Positions 52,050 through 63,647 of a DNA stretch of 64,000 bases are shown here, one piece after another. Numbering within the stretch: the stretch's first letter is position 1; each line of letters opens with the position of its first letter. The position numbers and the translations under genes were made by a program. The stretch spans positions 28,337,034 to 28,401,033 of the forward strand of contig CM058231.1 in assembly GCA_030180135.1 (NCBI GenBank), in the 5' to 3' direction. The DNA comes from Orychophragmus violaceus (lineage: Eukaryota > Streptophyta > Magnoliopsida > Brassicales > Brassicaceae). The notes beneath the pieces were generated by a model. It was given only the letters and a program-made list of their open reading frames with translations, did no database searches and was not told the DNA's origin.

Positions 52050-52939
52050 AGAACCTCCAGCACGAGCGATAAGCTCCGCACTAGCGGCAGTATGGCTTGT
52101 GGAAATAGCCACTGGCAGGTCTGCCAGGAGGATGGGGCAGTGTGCAGAATGTGTGGGTGGTGCTGGAGTGGGCGCTTCACTGGGGTGTGGATCGGCGATC
52201 GGACATGAAGGCGCTAGGTGTCCATCATGGCCGCAGATGAGGCATGTAACCGGCGGCGGTGGCGGCTGATACGGCTCGTGGGCGAGCGGCTTGGACGGGA
52301 GCAGGCACTAATGGAAGTGGAACCCGGTGGCTACACAAGCGAAACATGACGGAACATGCTTATAAGTGGCCTGCTCCGGTGGCTGAGGTGCGGGAAAGGC
52401 AGCTTGAGGTAGTGGCTTCTGCTGGGCATCAACGTGCTGCTCCACAATCTCTACAAGTAGACTGGTCTGCTCGGCCAGCTGCTCCTCCCAAGTGCGGTAC
52501 TGGGCGGAGTCGATAGGCTCCATCGGGAGACTAAAGTCTGAAAGTGAGTCCAGTAGGATGTCACCTGGACTATATAGCTACACTATGGAGGGTGCCTCGG
52601 AGAGAAGCACCTCCTGATGGCGAGAGAGGCGCTGGAGATGGCGCCAATGGCGGCAATGGAGGTAACATCGGAAGTGCACTACCTGAGGCCCCAAAAATAG
52701 TGAGGTATCCGACATACGGGTCGTCAGAATCTGCATCGTCCCTGAGAGCCGCATGGAGAGGAGGAGGAGGTGCCGGGGCAGCACTGACAGCAACGGGAGC
52801 TAGTGCTGCTGTGGCTGCACCAACTGAAGCAAGGACGGGTACTGGGGCCCGGTCTAAAGTTCGCGATCACTTGGCTGGTGGAAGGGCATGCGGCCCTGGG
52901 CTGGCCAGCTCGCATCCGACTGATTCTCTGTCACTCATC
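52050..52939 (-). pseudogene. gag: family X gag remnant with CCHC zinc knuckle
   Basis: Minus strand. It begins near 52939 with MSDRESVGCELASPGPHALP, then a different frame reads an acidic, Pro-rich part (RDDADSDDPYVGYLTIFGAS). 52523-52308 is a helical stretch (RTWEEQLAEQTSLLVEIVEQ) that runs into a degenerate first knuckle (CFACVATGF-) and a stop near 52305. In the same frame comes an intact knuckle CLICGHDGHLAPSC (52244-52203), preceded by PPPPP. Several shifts and stops show it is a pseudogene. The usual capsid domain is not visible. Gag without any pol marks the element as non-autonomous. The Ala/Gly-rich plus-strand frame 52544-53116 is its shadow. Confidence 0.65.
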
Positions 52940-53174
52940 TTAGACGTCGTCTATCCACACCACCACACACCCTCCTGGGGCACTCTGATGCGTGTTTGCA
53001 ACCAAAAACACAAAAAGGTTAGCACAATCCTACAAAAAATCGTTAACTTACCCATTTCTCCTGGCTTGACGGACGCGGCTCGGTTTCCTAATGGATGCAT
53101 TAGCGACTCATTTTGACTCGATGAAACGTTGAAAAACGTAGAAAATGAAATTTTTCGAGTCCATGACAAACCAT

Positions 53175-53186
53175 GCTCTGATACCA
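53175..53186 (-). other. primer-binding site, family X
   Basis: TGGTATCAGAGC on the minus strand, 5 bp from the LTR start at 53192. This site shows that 53192 is the inner edge of the 5' LTR. Confidence 0.88.
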
Positions 53187-53191
53187 CCTTT

Positions 53192-55982
53192 TGTAACGCC
53201 CCTTTCCCGTTATCCACTGACCGTCGAGCTGACCGGCCAACAATCAAACAATAACATGACCGATCGAACCCGAGGAGGCCAAACAAGAAAGGTTCGTCAC
53301 AATACGAAGCAATTGAAAGTCCGGTATTGAACCAAACCGTCCTTGAGTCCGTTTACCTCGCTTCCACAATACAAGGCTTTTCAACCAGTATTGCTTCCAC
53401 GAGTTGTGTCGGTTCGGACTAAACCAAATACCAAGGAAACAATTTCATTCCTAAGTGTTTTAAGTCTTTTAATCCTTTAGCCTAATTAGATCTAGTTTCA
53501 ATCGTTCATAAATCTTTTAGCACCCATAAAACCCGAACCGAATAAACCAAAATCGATATCGAAATCAAATTGTGGCTAAATGCTATCTCGATACTACACC
53601 GAGGTCCTCCCACGTCCGCCGAGCTAAGCCAAACCTGTAAATAACAAAAAAAGTCTAATGAGCGATCGAAGATAATTCAGGGAGTCGGCTCTCCTTTAAC
53701 AGGCTGCTAAAGATTTACTAAAGTAATCCCGCCCAAACCCTAAATAACAAACAAACGAACAAGCAGAAACAAATAGCTGATCACGTGCCACCATGACGTG
53801 ATGAGCTCCACAACACACAAGCATTCACTATCAATAAAAGGTAACCACGGAAATCGTGATCATTGCCGTACATGACCTCGATTGAACTCGATTTAACTAT
53901 CCCGGAGCTAACATTAACTCAACACTGGGCCCACTATGCGAACTTTCTAACTTCCACGGGAACATTTAGCTACCGCCATGGTAACGAAAACTACCCCTCG
54001 ACTCCTAGACGTAAACACAAATTCCTACGACCTAGGACACTGTTCTCTGTCCATCAATACACAGCGACTCGGGCTACCCCTAGATAGTCTAAGCTTCCAA
54101 GCAGTCCTGCTCTAGGACATGACCATGTATTCTCCGGACCACACACCTACCAGCATCACTCAGTGTATTACCCGAGGATCCAATCGGGTCGGAAGTACCG
54201 CAACGCTTTCACTAGACTTACGGAATCTAACGCACCCTAGATACCTGATAACAATAAATAAAACACGCAGACTCTCTGAGACTCAAACATGCAATACCAA
54301 CAAGGTCAACAGAAATAAACAACACAGTCATGACACCCATTCTATCCCGCAAGTCCTATCACCAACCTCCACATCACCCGACCTTAACCGGTTTCGTACT
54401 GGTCTAGGTATCTATCGAACTTACAAAGCCCCATATCGAGGTAAGTAACACACAACAAGACTATCCGGCCCAATACCAGAATAAACTAAACATCATAATC
54501 AATGGACTATTTGGCCCAACACCAGTAAGTTAATCAACAAGCCTGCACAACAATCACACAGCATCAATCACCAAAATCACTCAATAAATTACTTAAGTTA
54601 AACATGCCTTTAATTTATTTAATTCACTAATTCCGCTACATTGGGATTAGTGGCTTACTAATCCCGTAGACGGCTCAATTTCAATTAACAACTTTTAATT
54701 CATCTTTCCTAAATGTTATTTTAAACTCCTCGATCCGTCGGTTTAATATTAGTAAACTTACTAATCTCCCGACGACTCATTGTTCTTAATTAAATTCATT
54801 AACCCCTTAACCCCAACTATTATCTACTGTACCCACCCCGTTATTATATCTTATGTGGGTTAGGTATTTTAATTCTGTATTTTAAATCACTCGTAATTCC
54901 TCATATATAGATTCATTAATTTGGTTCGTTTTATCGTATATATGCATATAGGTCATAGTATGCCAATCTAACATGAATGCAACAATCAATAATCAATAAA
55001 CATTATAACGAATAAATTACCATTACGAGCTAACTAGCATGCATATATCAACCTAATCATTTAACTTAACAATCGGGTTATTAAACAATCTAACGGTTTT
55101 AAACACATTACTCAAATAGGCATGCAACCTAGAACTACGGTTTAATATTCTCGGGTCTACATGACCTAAATAATGCATAAATAACCGACTCACGGTGTAT
55201 AAGGAGTGATGGATGATGGTGTGACGGAACTCCCGAACCCTCGAGACAAAACTGCAACTGCTCTTGAACCCTCCCCGAACTGAACCGGATGAACTCCCGA
55301 GCTTAAACCGACTTAACTGAAGTGTTGACCTAGCGTTGACTTTGAGCAAACCAGTGTTGACCGAGTTTACTCGTGTTGACCAAGACTGAACCGAGTTGAA
55401 CCGGCGTTGACCAACCCTAGCTGAAACCGGAAACAAGAAGACGCGTTGACCGGTGACTAATGCGGCTGTTTCGGCGTTGACCGGCGGTGAGAGAACCGCT
55501 AGAGAGAGATACGGAAAAATGGAGATGAGCTCACGGTGAGCTATCTCCAGCGATGACCAAAGGCTCCAGCGGCGGCGTCACAACTTCGGCAAGATATCCG
55601 AGAGGCTGAGGCTATCTCTGGTGAGAGGAGGAGCTGATGAGAAGGAGTAACCGGTTGGAGAGAGAGAGGTAGAGAGAGAGAGAGAGAGGCAATGGAGGAG
55701 AGAAAAGCGGCAGAGGTCGCCGGCGATGGATCTCAGGCGATGGCTACGACGAGTCCCGGTGGCGGCGAGGCAAGAGACCGGCAGTGAATGGTGAGGAGAG
55801 GATGGTGATCTCAAATATGCAAGTTTCTCAGGAAGATTCAAGCTATATTTGGGGTAATTTTAGTAACTTGAGTCCCAAGTAATTATGAATTTATGAAGAT
55901 CTTCAAGAACATTCAAAGGAACTCATGAAGATGGAGAGAGAAGTTGAAGATGAGTTTGAATATGGAGAGAGAAGATGGTGAT
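53192..55982 (-). repeat. 5' LTR of family X, interrupted by Athila-2
   Basis: Starts TGTAACGCCCC and follows the 3' LTR for 2.8 kb, to the equivalent of about 44620, where Athila-2 begins. Hairpins at 54381-54409 and 54419-54446, a weaker one near 54459-54486; TTGACC cluster at 55310-55500. The remainder lies beyond the window. Confidence 0.85.
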
Positions 55983-57160
55983 TGATATATCATGGTTTTT
56001 AGGTGTTTTAGGCAATGATATATGTACATAATCGAGTCTTCTATAGAGTCTTTCAAGTACTTTCAGGTCCTTTACAGGTTTTAGCACGTTTGGAGCTTAC
56101 TTAGACATTATGGCGCATTCTGGAGCATTTTGGAGCAATTGCCCGAGAAGAAGAAGTCAATGCCGATAGCAGACACTTGTGTCGATCGACACATATTGTG
56201 AATCGGTCGATAGAAGGTCGTGACAGAGTTATCTCGCGAGTTTTAATGAAGATTTGGAAATTGCAACTTGGCCCAGAAGTTTCTCTTAATTACAAAGTGA
56301 CCAAATTGTGTTTTAGCTTTTAATTAGGTTTTACAGCCATTGTTTAGGCTAAGTTTTATTCTGAGTTTTGTTCTAGAGAGATTAGGAGATTTGGGGCTGG
56401 TTTGGTTCTCGAGAGAGACCTGATTTGGAACACCAGTTCTTACTCTTTTAATTCATCTATGATATCTATTTTGACTATGTTTTCTGTTATGATTGCTATG
56501 TCTGAGTAGCTCTCTTGTTAGGTTAGGGAATTCTCATTAGGGATTTGAAGGAATGTTAGAATAACTAATTGATTCGGATTTATCATCTAGTTCTTCACCT
56601 AAGTTACTCTTAATGCTTAATCTGAACTGGCCATTTAGATTACTGATATTAGGTTGATTTACACAACGAGAGTTGGTTAATTAGCTAGAAAGGATTTAGG
56701 TGAGCAACTTATCTATTCGCAAAGAGATTTGGTCTAGAGAAGTTGTGAACAAACAAACTTAAAATTAATGCATGTTTAGAACTCTAGGATTCGCAACGAG
56801 AGTTGGCTTGCTAGGTTGTTAGACATAGATAATTATCGCAGCGAGAGCTGGTTAGTTTTACTTCTGTGATTCTAGTTCAAGAACACAAATAGATTGAATC
56901 CTGATTGTTTGTTATCTGATTTCCTGATTTCCTGATAACTTCCGGAAACCTGACGCCTTCGTTAGTTGCTTACATTCACCTCATTTCATTTGTTTACTTG
57001 TTGTCTTGTTTACTGTTTCACAATCTGCTTCGCTTAGCTTAATTTGAATACTCATAAACTATCGTGTGAGCCGTGAGTCCTTGTGGATTCGATACCCTAA
57101 GTACTACATTGCATAAATGTGCACTTGCAGTAGAATAGGATTAAAACTCTGACCCTATCA
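55983..57160 (+). repeat. 5' LTR of Athila-2
   Basis: 1178 bp, TG...CA. The palindrome TGTGTCGATCGACACA (56178-56193) is intact; its partner (56200-56213) is mutated (GAATCGGTCGATAG). The TATA position reads TACAAA (56291-56296), whereas the 3' LTR has TATAAA. Confidence 0.9.
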
Positions 57161-57166
57161 AGTTTT

Positions 57167-57181
57167 TGGCGCCGTTGTCGG
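57167..57181 (+). other. primer-binding site, Athila-2
   Basis: TGGCGCCGTTGTCGG, six bases after the LTR; the Asp-tRNA type used by Athila elements. Confidence 0.85.
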
Positions 57182-57292
57182 AGACTCTTTGAGTTCGCCG
57201 ATAGATTCAGTATTAGAATTTAGACTAAGCATTTTTCTTTTATTTTCTGTTTACTCACGTTCTTGTTTATTTGGTATCGCAGGAATCGCATA

Positions 57293-57327
57293 GTGTCGAT
57301 CGATACTCATAGTGAATCGATCGACAC
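57293..57327 (+). repeat. palindrome pair in the Athila-2 leader
   Basis: GTGTCGATCGATAC and GAATCGATCGACAC facing each other, just upstream of the gag start (57379). The whole 35 bp forms an inverted repeat with GTGTCGATCGAT / ATCGATCGACAC arms. Confidence 0.8.
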
Positions 57328-57378
57328 CAGCTGCGACCAGAGACAGCGAGAGCTTGAGAACTTAGCAGGTTTCTCTCT

Positions 57379-58800
57379 ATGGAACCTGTGATTCTGATTC
57401 GCGGTGAAGACAGTATTTTACGAGACCAAGAGGGTCATATACGCAACGCGAAGGGTCAGAAACTGGATGGGGAAGGAAACCCCATCATATCAGATGTTGC
57501 CGTGGGCGCGGAAAATCCACGAGAGGAAGATGGTCGCGAGAAAACAATTGCTGATTACAACAGACCATATCAGTTCTACGCTAATCGGTCTGCGATTCGA
57601 CCACCTCCATTTGCCAGAGCTGAGTTCAGGCTGAAACCAGAGTACTATGCATTGGTTGGGAAGCATCAGTTTCATGGACTCTCTAGCGAGCATCCTATGG
57701 ATCACATAGAGACTTTCGAGGAGTTGGCTAGCAGTATTAAGGCTGAAGGAGTCTCATTTGATTATCTTTTCTGCAAGCTCTTCCCATTTTCTCTCAGTGG
57801 AGAAGCAGCCCACTGGTTGAAACAGTTACCAGCAGGATCTTTGACTAATTGGGATGCGGTCAAGAGAGAGTTCCTTAGACACTTTTATGATGTTGCTAGA
57901 TCCGACCAGCTTAGACAAGATCTTTTGACATTCAAGCAAGGACCTACAGAACCTTTTAAGACTGCTTGGGTGAGGTTCAAAAGGTACCAAAGAGATTGTC
58001 CACACCATGGTTTCTCTGAAGTACAGATGTTGTGTATTTTTTCCAGAGGAGTTGATTTGTGGTATCAGGCAGCTATGGATTCTGAAAGTAATGGGAACTT
58101 CTATACCAAGACTCCAGAGGAAGCTAAAAAGCTTATTTAGAACTTGATAACTAGCAATAGTGTCAAGACTGCTGATCTTGAGAGATAGAAGAATGGTGGC
58201 AAAGATGATAGCTTGCAGATTGCTGAGATGAGGGACATGATTGATTCTGTCCACAGCACCCTACTTAGAAAGAGGCAAATCCGATCTGATGCAGAAGCTG
58301 AAGAGGTTGCAGAGGTGAACTATATAGATGGGGCTGATTATCATGGACAGACATATGGAAATCGGCAGAGAAAAGGTTCTAGTTATGCTCCGAGATCGAG
58401 AGATTATGGTTATTCATCTCACCCAACTCCTCCCACTAATGAGCAGACAAAGATTGAGTCCATGCTTGAGTAGTTGCTTCTTGGGCAGAATAAGATGACA
58501 GGAGATCTGAATGGAAAGCTAGATTCCATGTATCAAGATCTAAGTGGAAAACTGGAAGCTTTGACAAGCAGAGTTGATGATCTGGATATTAGAATGATGC
58601 AGGCAGAAGCCGGTATTAAGGAAAGGATGACTCGATCTCAGAAAGAACATGTTAAAGCGGTTTTGGTAGAGGATGAAGCTGATCAGAATTGGGATATAAA
58701 GGCTTCAGAGCTAAAAAATTGGAGTCATTTTCGAGATGAAGACACGGTGTCGATCGACACAGAGCCATATCGGTTGACACCATATTTCGAATTTTCATGA
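57379..58800 (+). pseudogene. gag: Athila-2 gag, three amber stops
   Basis: One continuous frame (57379-58800) broken by TAG at 58138-58140, 58186-58188 and 58471-58473. The capsid domain is recognisable: QFHGLSSEHPMDHIETFEEL, FSLSGEAAHWLKQLPAGSLT, CPHHGFSEVQMLCIFSRGVD. After the stops a coiled-coil-like part follows (LNGKLDSMYQDLSGKLEALT). The palindrome pair 58747-58780 lies inside the last stretch of this frame. No zinc knuckle. It corresponds to the gag of Athila-1 but is distinct in sequence, so it is another subfamily. Confidence 0.85.
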
Positions 58801-58886
58801 CGAACCGAAATCGACCCACCTCGACATTAAGGTCAACTCGAATCGTGTCAATGTCGACTGACATCACTTATGTGTCGATCGACACC
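58747..58886 (+). repeat. palindrome cluster between gag and protease of Athila-2
   Basis: GTGTCGATCGACAC (58747-58760) with ATCGGTTGACAC (58769-58780); TGTCGACTGACA (58852-58863) with TGTGTCGATCGACACC (58871-58886). They fall in the gag-protease linker. Confidence 0.8.
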
Positions 58887-58924
58887 ATGGACGTGAGCAG
58901 CCAGTTTGTCCAGAGAAACCGAGT

Positions 58925-59707
58925 GTGGCCAAAGAGAGAGTCTACAAACCGAAAATTCCATTCTCTAGGGAATCCAAGCAAGAGATTCAGTTGGAAAGGT
59001 ACAAGAAGATTGTGAGAGATAAGCTAACTGAAGTCCCATTGATAGGTGCTACTAAGACAATTCCTCTAGTGAAGAGATGTATTACAGCTATACTCTCTAG
59101 TAATATGACTGACAAAGAAGGTGTCTTGATGGTCTCTGAAGTGTGCCATGCTGTTATTCATGGCAGGATTCCTGAGAAAATAAAGGATCCAGGGAGTTTC
59201 ATGATAGATTGTTCTATATACAAAGGCAGATTTAAGAGGTCATTGTGTGATCTTGGCTCTAGTGTGAATCTCATGCCATACTATGTGGCTATGCGATTAG
59301 GACTGTTGAACTTCCAGCCCACTAGGATTTCTCTTGTCCTAGCTGATCGATCGAAGAGGTATCCAGAAGGAGTTCTTGAGAATATCCCTCTGAGAGTTGG
59401 GAACTACTTTATTCCAACGGACTTTGTGGTGCTGGAGTATGAGATTGAGCCTGATGATCCTCTACTACTTGGTAGATCCTTCTTAGCCACTGCTGGAGCT
59501 GTAATTGATGTGAGACATGGTCTGATTGATCTCCACCTGGGATATAAACCTTTGCAGTTCAAGATGGATGGGTTGCAGAGATCCACTATTGATGGACAAA
59601 GCTTCAGTGTTGAGATAGAACCAGAGGCTGAGATTGGAGAAGAAAAGATGGCAGTTCATGCTGAGCCTGCTCTAACATCTTCAAAGCCTATACCTGCTCT
59701 TAAGTAG
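58925..59707 (+). pseudogene. Athila-2 protease, end of truncated pol
   Basis: 260-codon frame. Aspartic protease CDLGSSVNLMPYYVAMRLGL (D-L-G-S variant), SLVLADRSKRYPEGVLENIP, DDPLLLGRSFLATAGAVIDV. The frame differs from gag. After 59707 (TAG) there is only the tail sequence normally found after integrase; RT, RNase H and integrase are absent, so about 3 kb has been deleted. A non-functional pol. Confidence 0.88.
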
Positions 59708-60830
59708 AAAGCTCCAAACATCTCACCTGAGCCACTTCTGATTCAGCAAAGGTATGCATTTCCTCACCTTAAGCATGCTAACCTTGATGCTGATTTCGCA
59801 GGAAATAGAGTCAGGAAACGAAATGTTCCACCTGACCTAGCTGTGATTCCCAAATTTCTCAGTCAGTCTCATACACACAATGCATACACGCCACCATGGA
59901 TGAGGAGAATTTCACAAAGGCATGCTCTGCCTTTAGCGAAACCACCTGACGTCTAACCACATGCCACAAGTCAATCTAATGACTTAAAACAAGCGCTGAG
60001 TGGGAGGCAACCCACTGGTGAGTCTGTACATATGAGTTTTAGGACTAATTTTTTGTTTTTGGTTTTCTTGAGTCTTTATAGGGAAATCTAGAGACAGGAA
60101 TGCATTGTGTCGATCGACACAGGTTACGAATCGATCGACACGGGGGACATAAAGGTCGATCCAGCACTTTGGGTCGATCGATCCACTTTTTCGCGAAGTC
60201 GAGGTTTGACCTCGGTTAGACCACTCTGACCGGTTCAAATTTCAAACACCGTGTCGATCGACACAAAAAAGTTGGATCGATCGACACCAAGCGTCCCGAG
60301 GTAAGTATTTATTTTTATTTTTTGCAACTGTTGTTCATTTCACCCGAAACCACCATTCGTTAAACATCTCTCAAATCCTATTTTCTTCGTTTCTCAACCA
60401 AATTCGACGATTCAAAAGCCTAACCCGAGCGTATTTTCGCCCTCTATCCATATCTATAATCCATTTGTGCCGATTCCAAGGTATGCTCCCTAAAACCCCA
60501 ATTTTCAGATTCGGTTCTAAAGGGAAAGGTTCGATTTTTGCTTTCATTTCTTAATCTCGTGATGAAATAGCACTCATTTAGGTTGTTTGGTTGTGAAATG
60601 GTGATGCCTAAGTAGTTTTCATGATTGATTTTGCAAGTTTCTGAAAATTTTGGTTTTGAAATTGAACTTGTAAATTGGTGCGAAAATGGCAGAAATAAAT
60701 CGTGATTGAACCGCTGCTACTGTTTTGTTTGTTTCTAGTTTCGACACTGGTCATTCGGTTGTTGAGGATTTGATGAGTTGTTTCTGATTTTTCAACTAAT
60801 ATCAGTTTTTGTTCTGATTTTTGCTCACAG
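59708..60830 (+). other. Athila-2 spacer between pol remnant and ORF-1
   Basis: About 1.1 kb. The pol-end signature AAACAAGCGCTGAGTGGGAGG at 59988. Palindromes: 60106-60121 with 60128-60141, 60171-60186, and 60251-60264 with 60274-60288. Then T-rich intron-like DNA up to the ORF-1 ATG, preceded by TTGCTCACAG (possible 3' splice site). Confidence 0.65.
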
Positions 60831-62312
60831 ATGCCTCCAAGGAAGAAGAACCGGACATATGGGGCGAGTTCATCTGGGTCAACACCAGCAGAGCCACCTC
60901 CACCTATGACTCCTCAGTCTCCTCCGGGTTCTCCACAGCTACCAGCAGAGTTTCCTACACACCCATGGCCCAGAGATGAAAGAGTGAAGATACTCACAGA
61001 GAAGGTGTGGGATAAGCCAGCCAGGCTGGTCGTGATCAGTAATGATTGTATGCACAGAGAGGTGTTGGACACCTGGGATGAGTATGACACCCTGTTGTAC
61101 AATGGGTGGTGTGATGTTGAGATTGAGCCTACGAAGCTGGTAAGCCCTGACTTTCTGAGGATGACTGGTATGCGAGACCAGGTTGTGTTGTGTTTGAGGA
61201 TGATGGGTTTAGGTACCATGCCTTATGTTCGGTATGCTCTGTATCCGGAGTTGGTACGTCAGTTTATGGCTACAGTGCGAGTCACGTACAGAGACTGGAA
61301 CGCCAAGAATACACAGGAAGGTCATTTGTGTTTCATGGTACATGGCAAGAGAAACAGACTGCCAATGCGAGACCTCTACGCTATCTATGGATTCAAGAAG
61401 GGCTACACACGAGCTACGCTCCCAGAGGGCTTTCCTGACCTTGAGAAGTTTTGGGGTAACTTCGGTTCTAGGCCTTATTTCGCCAAGGATACGAAGATGA
61501 AGGATCTACGACATCCGATTATGCGATACGTCGTACGCGTTCTGGCCACTACACTCTTGTGCAGGATGGAGCCAAACAAGATGAGGATGCAGGAGATGGT
61601 ACTACTTCATCTAGCAGTGGGACATCTGTGTTCCCATGAGTATGAGCATGATGGTCCCTACGAGAGGACCAACTTGGGTGCGGTGTTTGAAGAGCATTTG
61701 ATCACGCTACAGGCGAAGCCATTCAGAGGTTCTGGGAAGATCAAGACAGAGTCAGTGGGCAGTCTTCTTACACCCATCTTCCAGCATTTCGGGATACCAT
61801 TGCATGAGTATAGATGCGAGCAGTCTTTCGCTGAGATCGATGAGTCACATTTTCTGAGCGCAGGCTGACTGAAGACAGATTTGGTTTGATGCTACAGAGA
61901 TGGCATGGAGGAGCTCACAGTTGACATACGACATGCACCGCTATCGATAGACACGCAGGATGACTTGCATTTCAGACCTGATCCGAGACTTGAGAGGCGG
62001 GCACCTGCTGCTCGTTTCCGCAGAGGAGCTTCTTCCCAGGCTGCTCCTACTCCTGCTGAGGACGAGCCTGCTCCTGACCCTGCTGGGGGTCCACGCCCAC
62101 ATCCGCATTGGGTTCTTCCACTGGATTCTCCTCCACCACTTCTTGGTTATGATGCGGATCCACACATGAAGTTCCTGACAGACACAGTTCGATCACTTTG
62201 GGGTGGCATTGCTAGAGCTTTCAGCTGCACCTGCACTTGTCCTTCTCAAGGTCGCAGACGTCAGAGATCACCTACACCACCAGGAGGACACGACGACGAT
62301 TCCGATTCTTAG
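60831..62312 (+). pseudogene. Athila-2 ORF-1-like protein, split by stops
   Basis: Begins MPPRKKNRTYGASSSGSTPA (basic start, then a Pro-rich linker) and resembles ATHILA ORF-1: VSPDFLRMTGMRDQVVLCLR, GHLCFMVHGKRNRLPMRDLY-AIYGF, DLRHPIMRYVVRVLATTLLC. The match to the Athila-1 protein is in pattern only (MGRKKYSMTFEEISSIFGF versus VHGKRNRLPMRDLYAIYGF). TGA at 61866-61868 ends a 345-codon frame; a second TGA lies at 61887-61889, and the frame resumes (61905-62312) with a Pro-rich tail. The 345-residue part is uninterrupted, so a truncated protein could still be made. Confidence 0.75.
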
Positions 62313-63634
62313 TTTCTCCGTGATCCTAGCATTTCCCTGAGTTTGCTTTTCTTTTCCTTTTCACTTTTCTTGAGTCAGCTTTGATTTTGCTTGAGTCAGT
62401 TTGTCATTTTACTTTTGGGTTGAACTTTGTGGAACTCTTTTATATCTATCTTGTTGCTTTTGACTTGTTTCTGAGTGATCTGACAGTGCTGACATTGAAG
62501 AAATTGTGTGACTAAACACAACTAATTCGGATCTTGTTCAAGTATGTGGTATTGGTACTGAAATACGCGCAGCGTGTCGATCGATTCAACCTTTGTGTCG
62601 GTTGACACCATCTGCGACATAAGGTAACAACGCTGTTTTCCTAAATTCTCACAAGTTTTGACCAAATTTCGCTTCCTCTATACTCGGTAACACTGAGGAC
62701 AATGTTATTCAAGTGTGGGGGAGGTAGTTACTGACATCGTGTTCTCTTTTCTTAGTGTCAGTCCTTGTTTTCAATTGTTATCAAAATTGTTTTATTGAGT
62801 CAAAATGTGTATGAAACTATGATTTTTCGAGGAAATTTTTCGCTGTAACAGGAACTAAGTGACCATTGGACAGACTTGCAGAAGCTCTATGACTATTAGA
62901 AAACCCCAAACGGATCAACTTACCAAGGACACCCATATCTAACCAGGTACTCAGAGGATCCATCACTAGTCTCACACTTAATCTTGACTTTAATTTCTCA
63001 CTTAGGGGCTTGGTAAGCTTTGGGTCGGATTCCTTTGATGTGTTTGACACAGCCTATGATCCTGTCTAAAGTATGGTTTCTGATTTTACCCTCCCTTGAA
63101 AGTTAAAAAAAAGAAAGATAAAAACCGAGGATAAGCTAGTAGCTTCGAAGTGGTCACGGGAGTGGTAGAGACCCCTATTACCTCATGTGTATCCATGGAA
63201 AGATCCAAAGTTAAACCTCAATTAAAAGGGAAGGGCACTGCTAGAAAAAAATAAAATGATACCCAGTGGGGAAAATCAGTGCTAAGGGAGAAAGGGAAAA
63301 GAAAGAAACCATAAACCGATAGTTTGGTGGTCAGATGAATAGGTTGAGTCCATGTGTCCTTTGATTCGATACTCCCTCTGTGAGACTGCACTTAATTATA
63401 CACAGAGGCTAGTGTGGTGAACTTGAATGTCCTAATCTGATTGTGGAGTTTACTTGGGACAGTTGCTAAGTGTGGGGGAAGTACATTGTGGTCTTATGCT
63501 CTGCAGGAAAGTTTTCAGTGGTTTACTAAGTGAATGTGAATGCGAAAGTTCCTAGGACGAAATGAGTTTCTGTGTTTTCAAACCTCTTTTCTTATGCTTT
63601 GGTTCTTTACTTGCTTGAGGTCAAGCAAGAGCTA
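62313..63634 (+). other. Athila-2 3' non-coding region
   Basis: About 1.3 kb without a gene. Contains the palindromes GTGTCGATCGATTC (62574-62587) and TGTGTCGGTTGACACC (62594-62609), and several GTGTGGGGGA purine tracts (62713-62727, 63470-63480) before the final one at 63635. Confidence 0.6.
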
Positions 63635-63647
63635 AGTGTGGGGGAGT
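63635..63647 (+). other. polypurine tract, Athila-2
   Basis: AGTGTGGGGGAGT immediately before the 3' LTR start. Earlier similar tracts in the same region may be duplicates. Confidence 0.8.

Noticed and set aside
52544..53116. 190-codon Ala/Gly-rich plus-strand frame
   Set aside because: Antisense shadow of the minus-strand gag remnant, which has the zinc knuckle and acidic, Pro-rich coding pattern.
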